DNA of 64,000 nucleotides, from contig QHYI01000107.1 in the NCBI GenBank assembly GCA_003223245.1, forward strand, positions 1-64,000, in the 5' to 3' direction. Source of the stretch: Acidobacteriota bacterium. Its GTDB lineage: Bacteria > Acidobacteriota > Terriglobia > Acidiferrales > UBA7541. Shown in pieces: positions 41,423 through 51,923 of this stretch (position 1 is its first letter; each line of letters starts with the position of its first letter). Both the position numbers and the translations under genes were made by a program. The notes under the pieces were generated by a model. It was given only the letters and a program-made list of their open reading frames with translations, made no database searches and had not been told where the DNA came from.

Positions 41423-41809
41423 TTAGTCGCCCGTTAACGCTTTGTACTGCGCGGCTGTGAGCGGAACCACAGAGAGCCGGCCCTGGCGGACCAGCGGCGA
41501 ATCGGCAAAAAGCTTGCTGGCCTTGATTTGAGCCAAGGTCATCGGCTTCGCAAGAGGTTTTCCTGCTTTGATCGTGACCACCGGATTCTTCGGGTTGGAA
41601 GCGTCCACGGATACCACTGTCGCGGTACCCACAGCAGTCTTTTGGTCGCCGGTTTCATAGATGATGAGCCGCGTGCCAGCCGTCATCTCGCGGAGGTTTC
41701 GCAACGCCACGGGATTCGACACGCCGTCCCACTCTGTGACCCTATCGCGCCGCAGATCGGCAAAGGAGTATTCGGAAGGTTCGGTCTTGAGCAGATAGTC
41801 CGAGGCCAT
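41423..41809 (-). CDS. EVE domain-containing protein
   Basis: YLLKTEPSEYSFADLRRDRVTEWDGVSNPVALRNLREMTAGTRLIIYETGDQKTAVG. Confidence 0.93.
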   Translation of the reverse strand: MASDYLLKTEPSEYSFADLRRDRVTEWDGVSNPVALRNLREMTAGTRLIIYETGDQKTAVGTATVVSVDASNPKNPVVTIKAGKPLAKPMTLAQIKASKLFADSPLVRQGRLSVVPLTAAQYKALTGD

Positions 41810-41982
41810 GAGTTTGCCGCCTTTTCCCGCAATGTGAGCGGCTATTCTACATGCGCGACGGATATAGGCTCAACTCGATAGCTACCCCGCTGACTGTCTT
41901 TCGTTTTGTTTTTTGTCGCAAATTCCTTTCGCTTTTTCATTGACCTTAAAATTCTGCCTGAGTATTCTCTACTCGACTCCTC

Positions 41983-42699
41983 TTGGAGGTGTGGATGCCG
42001 CGCTCGCGCGTGGTTGATAGCCCGGCAGCCGGCCGTATTTTTCTCGCCGCTCTTCTCTCCTTGACGCTTTTGATGCCTCCTCTTTTGGCTGCCCCCGCTT
42101 CGGCACTGGGAACGGTAGTTTTTGCCAACCGCGCCCGCGTTGGCGCGGCCGATACATCCGCTGGCGCGACGATTTTTGGCGGCGATCGCCTCAGCACAGA
42201 CCAGGCGGGCACGGTGCAAATTCGCGCAGGCGCGGCCCGCTTCCTTCTTGGTAGCTCGAGTGCTGCGACGCTGGCCCAGGACGAAAGCGGTCCTTCAGCC
42301 ACCCTTACAGCCGGCACAGCGACGTTTTCGACCGCGAATTCAAAAGCTTTCGCGCTTCACGTCGCTTCGGCGACTATTCGTCCGAACACGGACCAACCTG
42401 CGATCGGAAAAGTGACCGTATTGACCCCCAAGGAACTTCTGGTAAAGAGCGTTCGCGGCTCTTTGCGGATCGCCGTCGAAGATGATGTTCGGGAAATCCC
42501 GGAAGGCGCCGCTTATCGTGTCGTTCTTGACCGGAACGCTCCCGAACCACAAGGCCGGCGCGGCGCCGGCACCAAAGGCGTGGGCGGTCCGCCTGCCAAA
42601 GGCGCCAAAAGCAGGTTCCTCTTGTACGCGATCGCGATCACCGGCGGGGCAACCGTCTGGGTGGCTCACGAAGCTATTGAAAGCGCGGATAAGCCTTAG
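41983..42699 (+). CDS. Secreted FecR-like protein
   Basis: Signal peptide; GDRLSTDQAGTVQIRAGAARFLLGSSS; C-terminal hydrophobic segment. Confidence 0.5.
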   Translation: MEVWMPRSRVVDSPAAGRIFLAALLSLTLLMPPLLAAPASALGTVVFANRARVGAADTSAGATIFGGDRLSTDQAGTVQIRAGAARFLLGSSSAATLAQDESGPSATLTAGTATFSTANSKAFALHVASATIRPNTDQPAIGKVTVLTPKELLVKSVRGSLRIAVEDDVREIPEGAAYRVVLDRNAPEPQGRRGAGTKGVGGPPAKGAKSRFLLYAIAITGGATVWVAHEAIESADKP

Positions 42700-42805
42700 A
42701 GGAAATCCTCCCGAACCACCGTACCGCACTCTCGGTTTCTTCGTTAATCCGGCAATGCTTTTCCGCCTGCCGGCGTCTTCGGTACCGCCAGGTTCCCGCG
42801 CGCTT

Positions 42806-43702
42806 TCACATCAATTCCTCAATAAAGCCGCGCGCCACATCGAGAGGCACGCGCGGATCGTGATGCACCAGCGGGCCTTCGTTCAGGACCGGCTCCGCCG
42901 CATGTAGAGCGGGCACGTCGGTGCGCTCGAAGAATTTCCCGGTGGGAATCTCCTCGCCCCAGAGGAGGGATTTCTCCATCGCAGCAGCCCAGTCCCTCGC
43001 ATCGTAAGAAGCGTCATCCTCGAGCTTCTTCACCCGCGGGCGGTACCACTGATAGGTGTTGTCGTGATTATAGGTGACGCACGGGCTGAACACGTCAAGG
43101 AACGAAAATCCTTTGTGCACGATGCCTTGCTTGATGAGTTCAGTAAGGTGTTTCTGATCCCCGCTGAAGCCCCGCGCCACAAAAGTAGCGCCCGCAGCAA
43201 GCGCCAGCAAAATGGGATTCACGGGCGCTTCGATGTTTCCAAACGGCATGCTTTTGGTCTTCATGCCAATTCGGCTCGTCGGCGAAGTTTGTCCCGTCGT
43301 GAGACCGTAAATCTGGTTGTCCATCACGATGTACAGTAGGTCCACGTTGCGGCGCATCGTATGGATGAAATGATTGCCTCCAATGCCGAAGCCGTCGCCG
43401 TCTCCCCCGGTTACCAAGACTGTCAGTTCATGGTTCGCAAGCTTTAGACCCGTTCCCACTGCCAGCGCGCGTCCATGCAAAGTGTGCATGCCGTAGGTGT
43501 TGATGAATCCTGGAAGATTGGACGAACAGCCGATGCCGCTGATGGCGACTACGTTGTGATTGGGAATCTGCAGTTCCACTAGCGCCTTCTGAATCGCCGC
43601 CAATACGCCGAAGTCGCCGCACCCCGGACACCAGTCGGGATCGACTCTGCCCTTCAAATCGGCCACCGTCAGTTGACTGGTTCGCTGTACGCTTGTAGCC
43701 AT
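42806..43702 (-). CDS. 2-oxoacid:ferredoxin oxidoreductase beta subunit
   Basis: DPDWCPGCGDFGVLAAIQKAL, GIGCSSNLPGFINTYGMHTLHGRALAVGTGLK, GGDGDGFGIGGNHFIH. Confidence 0.93.
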   Translation of the reverse strand: MATSVQRTSQLTVADLKGRVDPDWCPGCGDFGVLAAIQKALVELQIPNHNVVAISGIGCSSNLPGFINTYGMHTLHGRALAVGTGLKLANHELTVLVTGGDGDGFGIGGNHFIHTMRRNVDLLYIVMDNQIYGLTTGQTSPTSRIGMKTKSMPFGNIEAPVNPILLALAAGATFVARGFSGDQKHLTELIKQGIVHKGFSFLDVFSPCVTYNHDNTYQWYRPRVKKLEDDASYDARDWAAAMEKSLLWGEEIPTGKFFERTDVPALHAAEPVLNEGPLVHHDPRVPLDVARGFIEELM

Positions 43703-43727
43703 GTGCTCCTCCTCTCCTACTCAAGGC

Positions 43728-45533
43728 TTAAACCATAATCTCGTGCACTGGAACGGAAAGTTTCGTCTTTCCGTCGAGCTGTTCTCTAACGGCCTCCACG
43801 ATGTGGTGAGGCATGAAGGGTTCGCCGTCGTATTTGCGGATATGCCCGTCGGCCACAAAACTAGTTTCGCTTCGCAGATAGCGTGCAAACTGCCCGCTGT
43901 AGTTGTTTTCGACGATGATGACGTGCCGGGCATCTTTCAACAATTCGAGAATCGCTTTACCGTGCAACGGCACCAGCCAGCGAATTTGCAATTGATTGGC
44001 GGAGAGGCCCTGCTCGTTGAGGATTTCGCAGGCCTCTTCGATCACGCCTTTGGTCGAACCCCAGCCGATCAAGGTCACCTCGGCGTCGCGCGGGCCCCAT
44101 AGAGTTGGCGGGGGAACCGACGCTTCAATCCCCGCCACCTTGCGCATGCGCTTTTCCATCATGGCGCGACGCTTGATCGGATTGGTGAACTCGTCGCTAA
44201 TCAAGACTCCATCTTCCATGTGTTCGTCGGTGGCCACGGTGTGGATGTGGTCCGGCACACCGGGAACGGCACGCGGCGATATTCCGCTATCGGTGAACTT
44301 GTAACGCTTGTAGCCGCCGTTGGCGGCAATTGCATCGCTTGCCCCGTTGCCGTTGCCATTCAGCGGGAGTATGAGTTCTCCCCGGTCAACAACTTGGTTA
44401 AAATCCAGATCTTTCGGGTCGACGCCGAGCCGGCCCTCGGACAGCAATAGATCGCAAAGGACCAAACCCGGGCACTGGAAACGGTCCACGAGATTGAACA
44501 TTTCGGGAATCAGCTTGAAGCAATCGGCGATGTCCAAAGGCGCGGCAATTACGCGGGGATAGTCGCCGAAAGCCGCGCCCAGCATTTGCCACAGGTCGCC
44601 TTGCTCCGTTTTCGTTGGAACGCCCGTAGACGGTCCCGCCCGCTGGCAATCAATGACCACGACGGGAGTTTCGATCATGGCGGACATGCCCAGCCCCTCG
44701 CTCATTAACGCGAATCCGCCTCCCGAGGTGGCGCACATGGAGCGCACACCCGCGTGCGCCGCGCCAATCGCCATGTTGATGACGCCAATCTCATCTTCCA
44801 CCTGACGGACCATGATTCCGGCTTTGCGCGCATGGGCGGCCATCCAATGCAGCACGCCCGTCGAAGGGCTCATGGGATACGCGCAGTAGAACTTCACTCC
44901 CGCTGCCGCGCCACCCATGGCCATAGCGATGTTTCCGCTTAGCACCGCGTAACGCTTTTCCGTCTTGGGCAGCGGGTTTCGGAATGGCTGGAAATGTGCC
45001 GCTGCATAGTCGTAGCCTGCTCGCGCCACGCCAACGTTTTCCGCCACCACCGCTTCACCCTTTTTCTTGAACTGCTCTTTCAGGGCTTCTTCTAGCGCCG
45101 CAAAGCCGATGCCCATCATGTTTAGGCCCGCACCCATCGCCAAAGTGTTCTGCGCCACCTTGTTTCGGGTGATGTCGGCAAGTTCGGAAACCGGCAGCGG
45201 ACAGAGTTGCACCCCATCGGCCGCCGTGCCGGGCTTGATGGTGTCCGCATTGTAGATACATGCCGCGCCGCTCCTGAGCAGCCGCAGGTGGCGGTCCATG
45301 GTGTCCTGGTTGAGCGGAATCAGCAGGTCGATGCGGTCGCCCATGTTGGTGACCGGTTTCGGTCCGGTTCGAACGGTCAGAAGCGTGTGCCCGCCCCGAA
45401 TAATCGACTGATAGGCGTTGTAGGCATTCAGGCTCAGACCCCTTCGACTGAAGATTTTCGCGAAAATATCCCCTGGCGTGGCCACACCTTGGCCCGCCGC
45501 GCCACCAATGGCGATCGCAAAGGTCTGTTTCAT
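43728..45533 (-). CDS. 2-oxoacid:ferredoxin oxidoreductase alpha subunit (gamma-alpha fused)
   Basis: GGAAGQGVATPGDIFAKIF N-terminal gamma domain; GGAAAGVKFYCAYPMSPSTGVLHWMAAHARKAGIMVRQVEDEIGVINMAIGAAHAGVRSMCATSGGGFALM. Confidence 0.93.
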   Translation of the reverse strand: MKQTFAIAIGGAAGQGVATPGDIFAKIFSRRGLSLNAYNAYQSIIRGGHTLLTVRTGPKPVTNMGDRIDLLIPLNQDTMDRHLRLLRSGAACIYNADTIKPGTAADGVQLCPLPVSELADITRNKVAQNTLAMGAGLNMMGIGFAALEEALKEQFKKKGEAVVAENVGVARAGYDYAAAHFQPFRNPLPKTEKRYAVLSGNIAMAMGGAAAGVKFYCAYPMSPSTGVLHWMAAHARKAGIMVRQVEDEIGVINMAIGAAHAGVRSMCATSGGGFALMSEGLGMSAMIETPVVVIDCQRAGPSTGVPTKTEQGDLWQMLGAAFGDYPRVIAAPLDIADCFKLIPEMFNLVDRFQCPGLVLCDLLLSEGRLGVDPKDLDFNQVVDRGELILPLNGNGNGASDAIAANGGYKRYKFTDSGISPRAVPGVPDHIHTVATDEHMEDGVLISDEFTNPIKRRAMMEKRMRKVAGIEASVPPPTLWGPRDAEVTLIGWGSTKGVIEEACEILNEQGLSANQLQIRWLVPLHGKAILELLKDARHVIIVENNYSGQFARYLRSETSFVADGHIRKYDGEPFMPHHIVEAVREQLDGKTKLSVPVHEIMV

Positions 45534-45861
45534 GGCACCCTCTCAGGTTGGGAGTTTGCTTGGGAGCTTGTCGCTACAGTCCTGTACAAGCTTCGGGCAT
45601 ATCTCGAAGAATGACTCGGATTCCCTTGTAGCGAGTACTGCATGGGAATCTCCCGCTGCTTGACTTAGGTCGCGGGGAGTATACACCTAATTCCCAAATC
45701 TGTTCTTTCTTTTGGAGCGCCCCTCAGCCGCCAGAGTGCTGGCCAGCTCGGCCAGGTGAGGGTTCCTTAGCAGAATGCTGTCCAGAGAAGGCACGATAGA
45801 AAGGAAAAGCCCGAAACTTCTAAGAGAAACTGTTAAAAAAAGCAGGCAATCTCTTGAGGAA

Positions 45862-46329
45862 TCAGCGTTTCGCTGCGAACGAACACACGTGCGGCTCGGC
45901 CAGGTGGACGAAATCTGCGCTCCCCATGCGCACACAGTCCAAATGGGTACCTGCGCTCAGAATAATTTCCGGGTCTTCCGCCAACGCTTCGTCCAAATAA
46001 ACCGGCACGCCGTAAAGTTCCCCGAAGGGCGAAATCACACCACGCTCGCAGTCAGCAAAGAGCTCGCTGAACCCTTCCTCGTCCATCAGTCGGACGGGTT
46101 CGCCAACGATGGCCGAGAGTTTTTCGAAATTGATCCGGTAGCAGGCCGGCAGCACAGCCAGAATCTCCCGTCCACCAGCTTGCAGCGCTACGGCCTTCGC
46201 GACTTCCTTGCCCGGAAGGTGCATTGCCGAGGCCGCCATCTGTGCGCTGTCTGCCGGCGCATGGAAGATCATCGAATAAGGGACCTGTTTCATGTCCAAG
46301 TGGCATTCCAAGCGTCGTGGCATCAGCAT
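45862..46329 (-). CDS. YbaK/ProX-type aminoacyl-tRNA deacylase
   Basis: GKEVAKAVALQAGGREILAVLPACYRINFEKLS...GVISPFGELYGVPVYLDEAL. Confidence 0.9.
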   Translation of the reverse strand: MLMPRRLECHLDMKQVPYSMIFHAPADSAQMAASAMHLPGKEVAKAVALQAGGREILAVLPACYRINFEKLSAIVGEPVRLMDEEGFSELFADCERGVISPFGELYGVPVYLDEALAEDPEIILSAGTHLDCVRMGSADFVHLAEPHVCSFAAKR

Positions 46330-46507
46330 CTTGCTTTCTCCTATAGGTGTGGTCGGTCGGGCTTCTTACCGCACATCGTCGGCCCGGGCTGCGTTCCGCT
46401 CTCTTATACCGCCAGGCCGCCCACAAAGCGCCGTGACCACGCTCACGTATCCCCGTGACGGCCGATACCAACCCGCAACTCTGCCGGCCAGGCAAACCAA
46501 TATCAGC

Positions 46508-46867
46508 TTAAGGACGGGGAAAGTACAGAGGAAGGCTTTTGACCATAGCGATAGGAGAAAAGTCCTTATCCAGGGTGAAAACACTCGCTGAGTTTTCCAG
46601 AGCAATAGTGGCGATTAATGCGTCGATGGTCGTTAGAGCAAATCCTTTTGCTCGCGCTCGTCGGAAAAGAGCTGCCGCTACGCGGTAGGTTACAAAGCCG
46701 CTCGGTTCGAGCATTTGCCATTGTGAAAGATAACGCGCAATCTTGGCGGTGCCCTTGGTGAGACCTTGCAGAATCTCTGCCACCACCAGGCCTCGTGGGA
46801 AAAACCTAGCGGGAACAAACCGGCGTTGCAGACGGGCTTGCCCTGTTGGGCTCCTACGAAGCGGCAA
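46508..46867 (-). pseudogene. PIN-domain toxin remnant lacking its N-terminus
   Basis: LVVAEILQGLTKG and TIDALIATIALENSASVFTLDKDF present, but the N-terminal DTS/DTN strand is absent; ORF start overlaps the ridA-like 3' end. Confidence 0.65.
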
Positions 46868-47231
46868 TCACTTCAATCTCGACCAGCGCATCTTTAGGCA
46901 GCCGCGCCACTTGCACCGTCGAGCGGGCGGGCGGCGCTTGGGTAAAGAACTTTGCATAAGCTTCGTTCATCGCCGCAAAATCATTGATGTCCTTCAGAAA
47001 AACCGTCGTCTTCACAACGTGGTGCATGTTCGAGCCCGCGGCCTCCAAAATCCCTTTAATGTTTTCGAGCGTGCGCTCGGTCTGCTGCCGGATGTCCGTA
47101 CCAATGAACTCGCCCGTCTTCGGATCGAGCGCCACTTGCCCCGACACGTACAGAAATCCATTCGAGCGGATGGCTTGCGAATACGGCCCGATGGGCCTGG
47201 GACCCTTGTCGGTCAGTACGACGTCTCTCAT
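46854..47231 (-). CDS. RidA family (YjgF/YER057c/UK114) deaminase
   Basis: GPRPIGPYSQAIRSNGFLYVSGQVALDPKTGEFIG...ARSTVQVARLPKDALVEIEVIA. Confidence 0.93.
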   Translation of the reverse strand: MRDVVLTDKGPRPIGPYSQAIRSNGFLYVSGQVALDPKTGEFIGTDIRQQTERTLENIKGILEAAGSNMHHVVKTTVFLKDINDFAAMNEAYAKFFTQAPPARSTVQVARLPKDALVEIEVIAAS

Positions 47232-48712
47232 GGTGTCTTCTCCTTCTCCTCTAACGGCATCGCTGCAGCCGTTCCTGCATACCGCGCGCGAAACTCTTCC
47301 GGCACGCCCGGGCGCTTCATCCACATTCTTACAAATTCCGCCACATTTTGGTGTGTTTCTTCTTCAAACGCGGCTATCAGATCGTCGAGCCCGAAGCCTC
47401 TTTCCTGCCGAGCATGCAGCATATGCTCGGTGGCTTTGCGAAATGTTTCCCGCCCGTAACGGTCCTGTAAAGCGTAAAAGAAAAGGAAGCTTTTTACGCG
47501 AAGGACGAGCGGATCCTCCTCTCTTTGCTCCTTTTCCCTGACGGGAATCAGGCTAAGCGCGCGCCGAATCGTCTCGGCGCGCGAGTCTCCACCCTCAGCA
47601 GCATCGTGCCCGATCGCCGCTGCGAATGCTGGAAGCATGGTTAGCGGAAAGCTTTGTTCAAAAAAGGCCGGATTCTGTCCATAACCGAGCCAACTCGCGG
47701 CGAGTGAAGGAGCAGCCCGCGTCACCAGCTTCGGCGTACCTTCGCTAAAGTCTACTACCATGGTGTCGCGCGAAATCATCTCCGCCGTGGTTCGCTCGTC
47801 TTCCTCTTGTCCAAGAAGCCTTGCCCGCAGCGGATTGAGACTTGTAAAGCAGCCGGCGACTACCGGGCATTCCACGATCCAGATTTGCGCAGATTCTTGG
47901 CTGCGCTCTCCGAACGCTGCATCGTAAGCGCCAATCACCCGTGCCAGCGCGTCGCCGACGTCCCGCAGCTTGGCAGCGTCCTGCGGCTTGGCGGTCCAGA
48001 GGTGTACTTTCTCGCTGTCCTTGCCAATTTCGGCCGCGCTATATCGTCCGGCAATCACGGAAGGATACGGATCCTGTTTCCCTTGCTCTGCCAGGGCCAT
48101 TGTCTCCGCGCCTTTGTGCACACTCTTCTTCGGAATCCCGCTGGTATGAATTTGAAATCCATCCGGCACGGCCACGAGCAGATTCCACTTTGCCGGCGGC
48201 ACTCCTCCGGTTCCGAAAAGGCCCTCGGGGGGAAGCAATTCCGCGCTCCACGATGCGGCAGGAAGAAAAAACGCATCGCTTGAAAAGCTCAGGAACGTTT
48301 CTCCTTTGCCAGCGGGCAAAAATTCCGTCGTCAAATGCAGCGCGTGCCGCGAGGAGATTTTCCAAGGCTCTCTAAGCTTCGCGAGCATATTCCTCGGATT
48401 GTCGGGGTCCGGCGTGAGGGTCAGCGGCGATTTATCCCAGATTGCTTGCACGCCATTCGAACGAAACCGCTTTCCCGGCAGGCGCAATAAGAGTTCCTCT
48501 AGCGGTCGGGTGCCCACATTTTGCAGGTAGTAATCCGCCGCCACGTCAATGCGCGGTTCGGGCTTGACCACAAACCGCACGCGGATTTCCTGCTTTTTAA
48601 TCGTGTAGCTGGGTCCGAGCGCCACCGCGCACGACGTGGCCCAAAAGGAGAGTGCCACCGTGGGCATTACCCAGAAGAGGCGTGAACCATCGCGAGCTCT
48701 CATTAGTTCCAC
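47228..48712 (-). CDS. M1 gluzincin-like protein lacking a recognisable HEXXH site
   Basis: M1-like layout; APSLAASWLGYG lies where HELAHQWFG is expected; ATGA overlap with the RidA gene. Confidence 0.55.
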   Translation of the reverse strand: MELMRARDGSRLFWVMPTVALSFWATSCAVALGPSYTIKKQEIRVRFVVKPEPRIDVAADYYLQNVGTRPLEELLLRLPGKRFRSNGVQAIWDKSPLTLTPDPDNPRNMLAKLREPWKISSRHALHLTTEFLPAGKGETFLSFSSDAFFLPAASWSAELLPPEGLFGTGGVPPAKWNLLVAVPDGFQIHTSGIPKKSVHKGAETMALAEQGKQDPYPSVIAGRYSAAEIGKDSEKVHLWTAKPQDAAKLRDVGDALARVIGAYDAAFGERSQESAQIWIVECPVVAGCFTSLNPLRARLLGQEEDERTTAEMISRDTMVVDFSEGTPKLVTRAAPSLAASWLGYGQNPAFFEQSFPLTMLPAFAAAIGHDAAEGGDSRAETIRRALSLIPVREKEQREEDPLVLRVKSFLFFYALQDRYGRETFRKATEHMLHARQERGFGLDDLIAAFEEETHQNVAEFVRMWMKRPGVPEEFRARYAGTAAAMPLEEKEKTP

Positions 48713-48852
48713 GATTGTAGCGAGGAAAAGGCAGAAGAAAAAGTCGCGCCGCAGAAACTCACCGAGGCACCAGCCTCCGCATCACCCGAAGATCACGAAC
48801 TCGCCGGACCTTTTTGCGCCGCTTCCTTCGAAAGCATCCCACTCAAAATTAG

Positions 48853-49461
48853 TTAGTAGTGCCGGCGTCCGCGCACGCGCTGAAAACCGGTGTTCGCATG
48901 ATTTCGCGTGGCCTCTCGCACCGCAGCTTCCTTGTCCGCTTCCGCGTCCGTCATGCCCCGGTTGATGCGTTCCATGATTTGGCTCTCCGTAAGCCCCGTA
49001 TTCTTCAGCCGCCCGATTTCCCCGCTGCTCAGGGTTCGCTGGCCTTTCATTCTTTTACGCAAAATTGTGTCTACCGCAGCATCCGACAACCCCACCAGGC
49101 GAAGCATGACTGCGTCGCCGTTCAGTTTATCGAGCTGATCCACTTTCGTCATTTCCAGAATGATCGATTCGTTGTACCCCGCGTGCATCAAACCCATCGC
49201 GGAATCCGCACTGGCAAATGGATGCTGATGGTTGCGCGCATCCGCAATCACCGCAACGCAGGTATCGTCGCTAATCCCCGCTTGCTTCATCTTCGCGAGT
49301 TGCTCCACCTCTGTATCCGAAGTGTTCAGCTTCTTGAGCTCTTGTACGCTGCTCGACCACATGCCGGATTGCTCGAGCGGGCGGTAATCCGTGAACGGGT
49401 GCTCATTGCACCCGAAAGAGCGCAGGAGCAAAAAAGCCAACGGAATGAGTTTGTACTTCAT
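48853..49461 (-). CDS. Hypothetical secreted/lipoprotein-like protein
   Basis: N-terminal hydrophobic segment then Cys (LLLRSFGCNEHP); repeated helical segments. Confidence 0.6.
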   Translation of the reverse strand: MKYKLIPLAFLLLRSFGCNEHPFTDYRPLEQSGMWSSSVQELKKLNTSDTEVEQLAKMKQAGISDDTCVAVIADARNHQHPFASADSAMGLMHAGYNESIILEMTKVDQLDKLNGDAVMLRLVGLSDAAVDTILRKRMKGQRTLSSGEIGRLKNTGLTESQIMERINRGMTDAEADKEAAVREATRNHANTGFQRVRGRRHY

Positions 49462-49641
49462 ACTTCCATTTTATCGGGGACAAGAGAAGCCGTTCGGAAG
49501 TGTGCTGTGCGAGGCACCCGGCCAAAGTACAGGCGATCAAAACTACCTGCACAACACCGCCTCTGGCTGGGGCCGCCGGGCCAGCAGAACAGCAGCGTAT
49601 GGAAAGTATAAGAAAAGAACTGGAAAGGGCTGACAAGTGCC

Positions 49642-51864
49642 TCAGCGCGCGGCCTGGTAGATACGTTCAACGCCGTAAACGCCGGGAATTTTCTTGATAT
49701 TGACGAGAATCGTTTCGAGCTGCCGCCGGTCCGCAATTTCCAGGTTCGCGTCAATACGCGCATTGGCGCGGTCCGGCCGGCTTTCCAGATGGTGAATGTT
49801 AGAGCCCGCCCCGCTGATGACCGCCGTGATTTCCGCTAGCAACCCCGCGCGGTCTCGTGCGCGAACCGTGAGTTGCACCGGGAAAGTCGCGCCGCTGGCG
49901 CCGCCCCATTCCACGGCAATGCGCCGCTCGGTCTGGTACAAGAGGTTCTGCACGTTGGGGCAAGTCCGAGTGTGCACTGCAACGCCCCGTCCGCGCGTGA
50001 TGTAGCCAACAATTTCATCGCCGGGGATCGGGTTGCAGCATTTCGCTCGATACACCAGTAAATCCCCGTGGCCTTTGACGATCAGCGGCGCTTCGCCAAA
50101 GCCCAGCATGCGCTTGACGGTCTTCACCAATGTCGGCGAGGAATCGGGCGCAGGAGCCTCCTCGGCCTTCGCCGGCTCCCCCAACAAACGCGTCAGAATT
50201 TGCCGCGCCGAATATTTTCCAAATCCTACTGCCGCGTAGACGTCCTCCAATTTCGAAAGGCCATAATCGGCTAACAGCTTGGCGATCTCCGCTTCGGGAA
50301 TCTTCTTCAGGCTTCTGCCAAAATGCCGCGCTTCGTTTTCGAGCAGACGCTTGCCCATTTCCACGGCCTCTTCGCGCTCCTGCTCGTTAATCCAGTGGCG
50401 GATTTTGCTTTTCGCGGAAGACGATTTCACGAAGCTCAACCAGTCCCGGCTGGGATGGTGGCCCTTCTGGGTTAGAATCTCGACCACGTCGCCGCTCTGG
50501 ATTTCATGCCGCAGCGACACCATCTGCCCGTTTACCTTCGCGCCCACGCACTGGTGTCCCACTTCCGTATGCACCATGTACGCAAAATCCACCGGCGTGG
50601 CCCCGCGCGGCAGCTCCAGCACGCGTCCTTTCGGCGTGAACGCATATACTTCCAACGGCGCGAGATCCACTTTCAGGGTGGACAGAAACTCGCTGGGTTC
50701 CTGCATCTCCTGGGACCACTCGATGAGCTGGCGCATCCAGGAAATGCGCTGATCGTCGTCCTGCGCGCCGGGCTTGCCGGCCTTGTATTTCCAGTGCGCC
50801 GCCACGCCTTCTTCGGCGACGCGATGCATTTCTTGCGTGCGGATTTGCACTTCGAACGGCTGGCCGCTGTGCAAAACCGTGGTGTGCAGCGACTGATACA
50901 AGTTGGGCCGCGGAATGGCGATATAATCCTTAAACCGGCCCGGCACCGGCCGCCAAATATGATGCACTACTCCCAGCGCGGCATAGCAGCTGCGCTCCGA
51001 GTCTGTAATGACGCGAACGGCCAGCAAATCGTAAACCTGTTCGAGACCCGATTCCTGCCGCAGCATCTTGCGATGCAGCGAATACAGCGTCTTCACGCGC
51101 GCTTCCAGCTCCGCAGGAATGCCGGCCTCCACCAGCTTCGAACGAATGGTCGCCTGCACTTCATCCAGAAATTCCTTGTGGAACGCCGCTTTGTCGCTGA
51201 TCTCTTTTTGCAGCGCAAAGAACGCCTCCGGCTCGAGATACCGGAACGACAAATCCTCGAGTTCCCCGCGCACCACGCTCATTCCCAGGCGGTGCGCAAT
51301 GGGCGCGTAAATGTCCAGCGTTTCGCGGGCAATGCGCTGCTGCTTGTCGGGGTCCAGGTATTGCAGCGTGCGCATGTTGTGCAAGCGGTCCGCGAGCTTT
51401 ACCAATACGACGCGTACGTCGGTCACCATCGCCAGCAGCATCTTGCGTACGTTTTCGGCCTGGCGCGCTTCCGGTCTCGTAATATTCAACCGCCCGATTT
51501 TTGTTACGCCCTCAACCAGGTGCGCCACTTCCGACCCAAAGCGCTCTTCAATCCGCGAAACGGGATACTCCGTGTCTTCAACGGCGTCGTGTAGAATCGC
51601 CGCCGTCAGCGTGATGGCATCCAACCGCATGTCCGCCAGGATGTGTGCAACTTCAAGCAAATGAGAGAGATAAGGTTCGCCGGAACTCCGCAGTTGATCG
51701 TGATGCCGCTCCGAGGCAATCTCATAAGCCCTGCGGACAATCCAAGGATCCTCGGCAGGACGGTGCTTCTTCAGCTTTTCGAGAAGTTCTTCGAGGCGCG
51801 CGTCAAGCTGTCGAACCGCGCGGTCGCGGTTAAAGCTCAACGGCAGATTGCTGGGTGAAGGCAT
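49642..51864 (-). CDS. Bifunctional (p)ppGpp synthetase/hydrolase RelA/SpoT
   Basis: HD region LTAAILHDAVEDTEYP, RLHNMRTL; synthetase RFKDYIAIPRPNLYQSLHTTV; TGS and ACT domains. Confidence 0.95.
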   Translation of the reverse strand: MPSPSNLPLSFNRDRAVRQLDARLEELLEKLKKHRPAEDPWIVRRAYEIASERHHDQLRSSGEPYLSHLLEVAHILADMRLDAITLTAAILHDAVEDTEYPVSRIEERFGSEVAHLVEGVTKIGRLNITRPEARQAENVRKMLLAMVTDVRVVLVKLADRLHNMRTLQYLDPDKQQRIARETLDIYAPIAHRLGMSVVRGELEDLSFRYLEPEAFFALQKEISDKAAFHKEFLDEVQATIRSKLVEAGIPAELEARVKTLYSLHRKMLRQESGLEQVYDLLAVRVITDSERSCYAALGVVHHIWRPVPGRFKDYIAIPRPNLYQSLHTTVLHSGQPFEVQIRTQEMHRVAEEGVAAHWKYKAGKPGAQDDDQRISWMRQLIEWSQEMQEPSEFLSTLKVDLAPLEVYAFTPKGRVLELPRGATPVDFAYMVHTEVGHQCVGAKVNGQMVSLRHEIQSGDVVEILTQKGHHPSRDWLSFVKSSSAKSKIRHWINEQEREEAVEMGKRLLENEARHFGRSLKKIPEAEIAKLLADYGLSKLEDVYAAVGFGKYSARQILTRLLGEPAKAEEAPAPDSSPTLVKTVKRMLGFGEAPLIVKGHGDLLVYRAKCCNPIPGDEIVGYITRGRGVAVHTRTCPNVQNLLYQTERRIAVEWGGASGATFPVQLTVRARDRAGLLAEITAVISGAGSNIHHLESRPDRANARIDANLEIADRRQLETILVNIKKIPGVYGVERIYQAAR

Positions 51865-51923
51865 ACTTCAGTCTAGCCTAGACTGACAGGTGTGCAAACT
51901 CCGGGCTTAATACCTGGTGCTGG

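Noticed and set aside
50506-51594. 362-aa plus-strand ORF
   Set aside because: Antisense to relA/spoT; shadow ORF.
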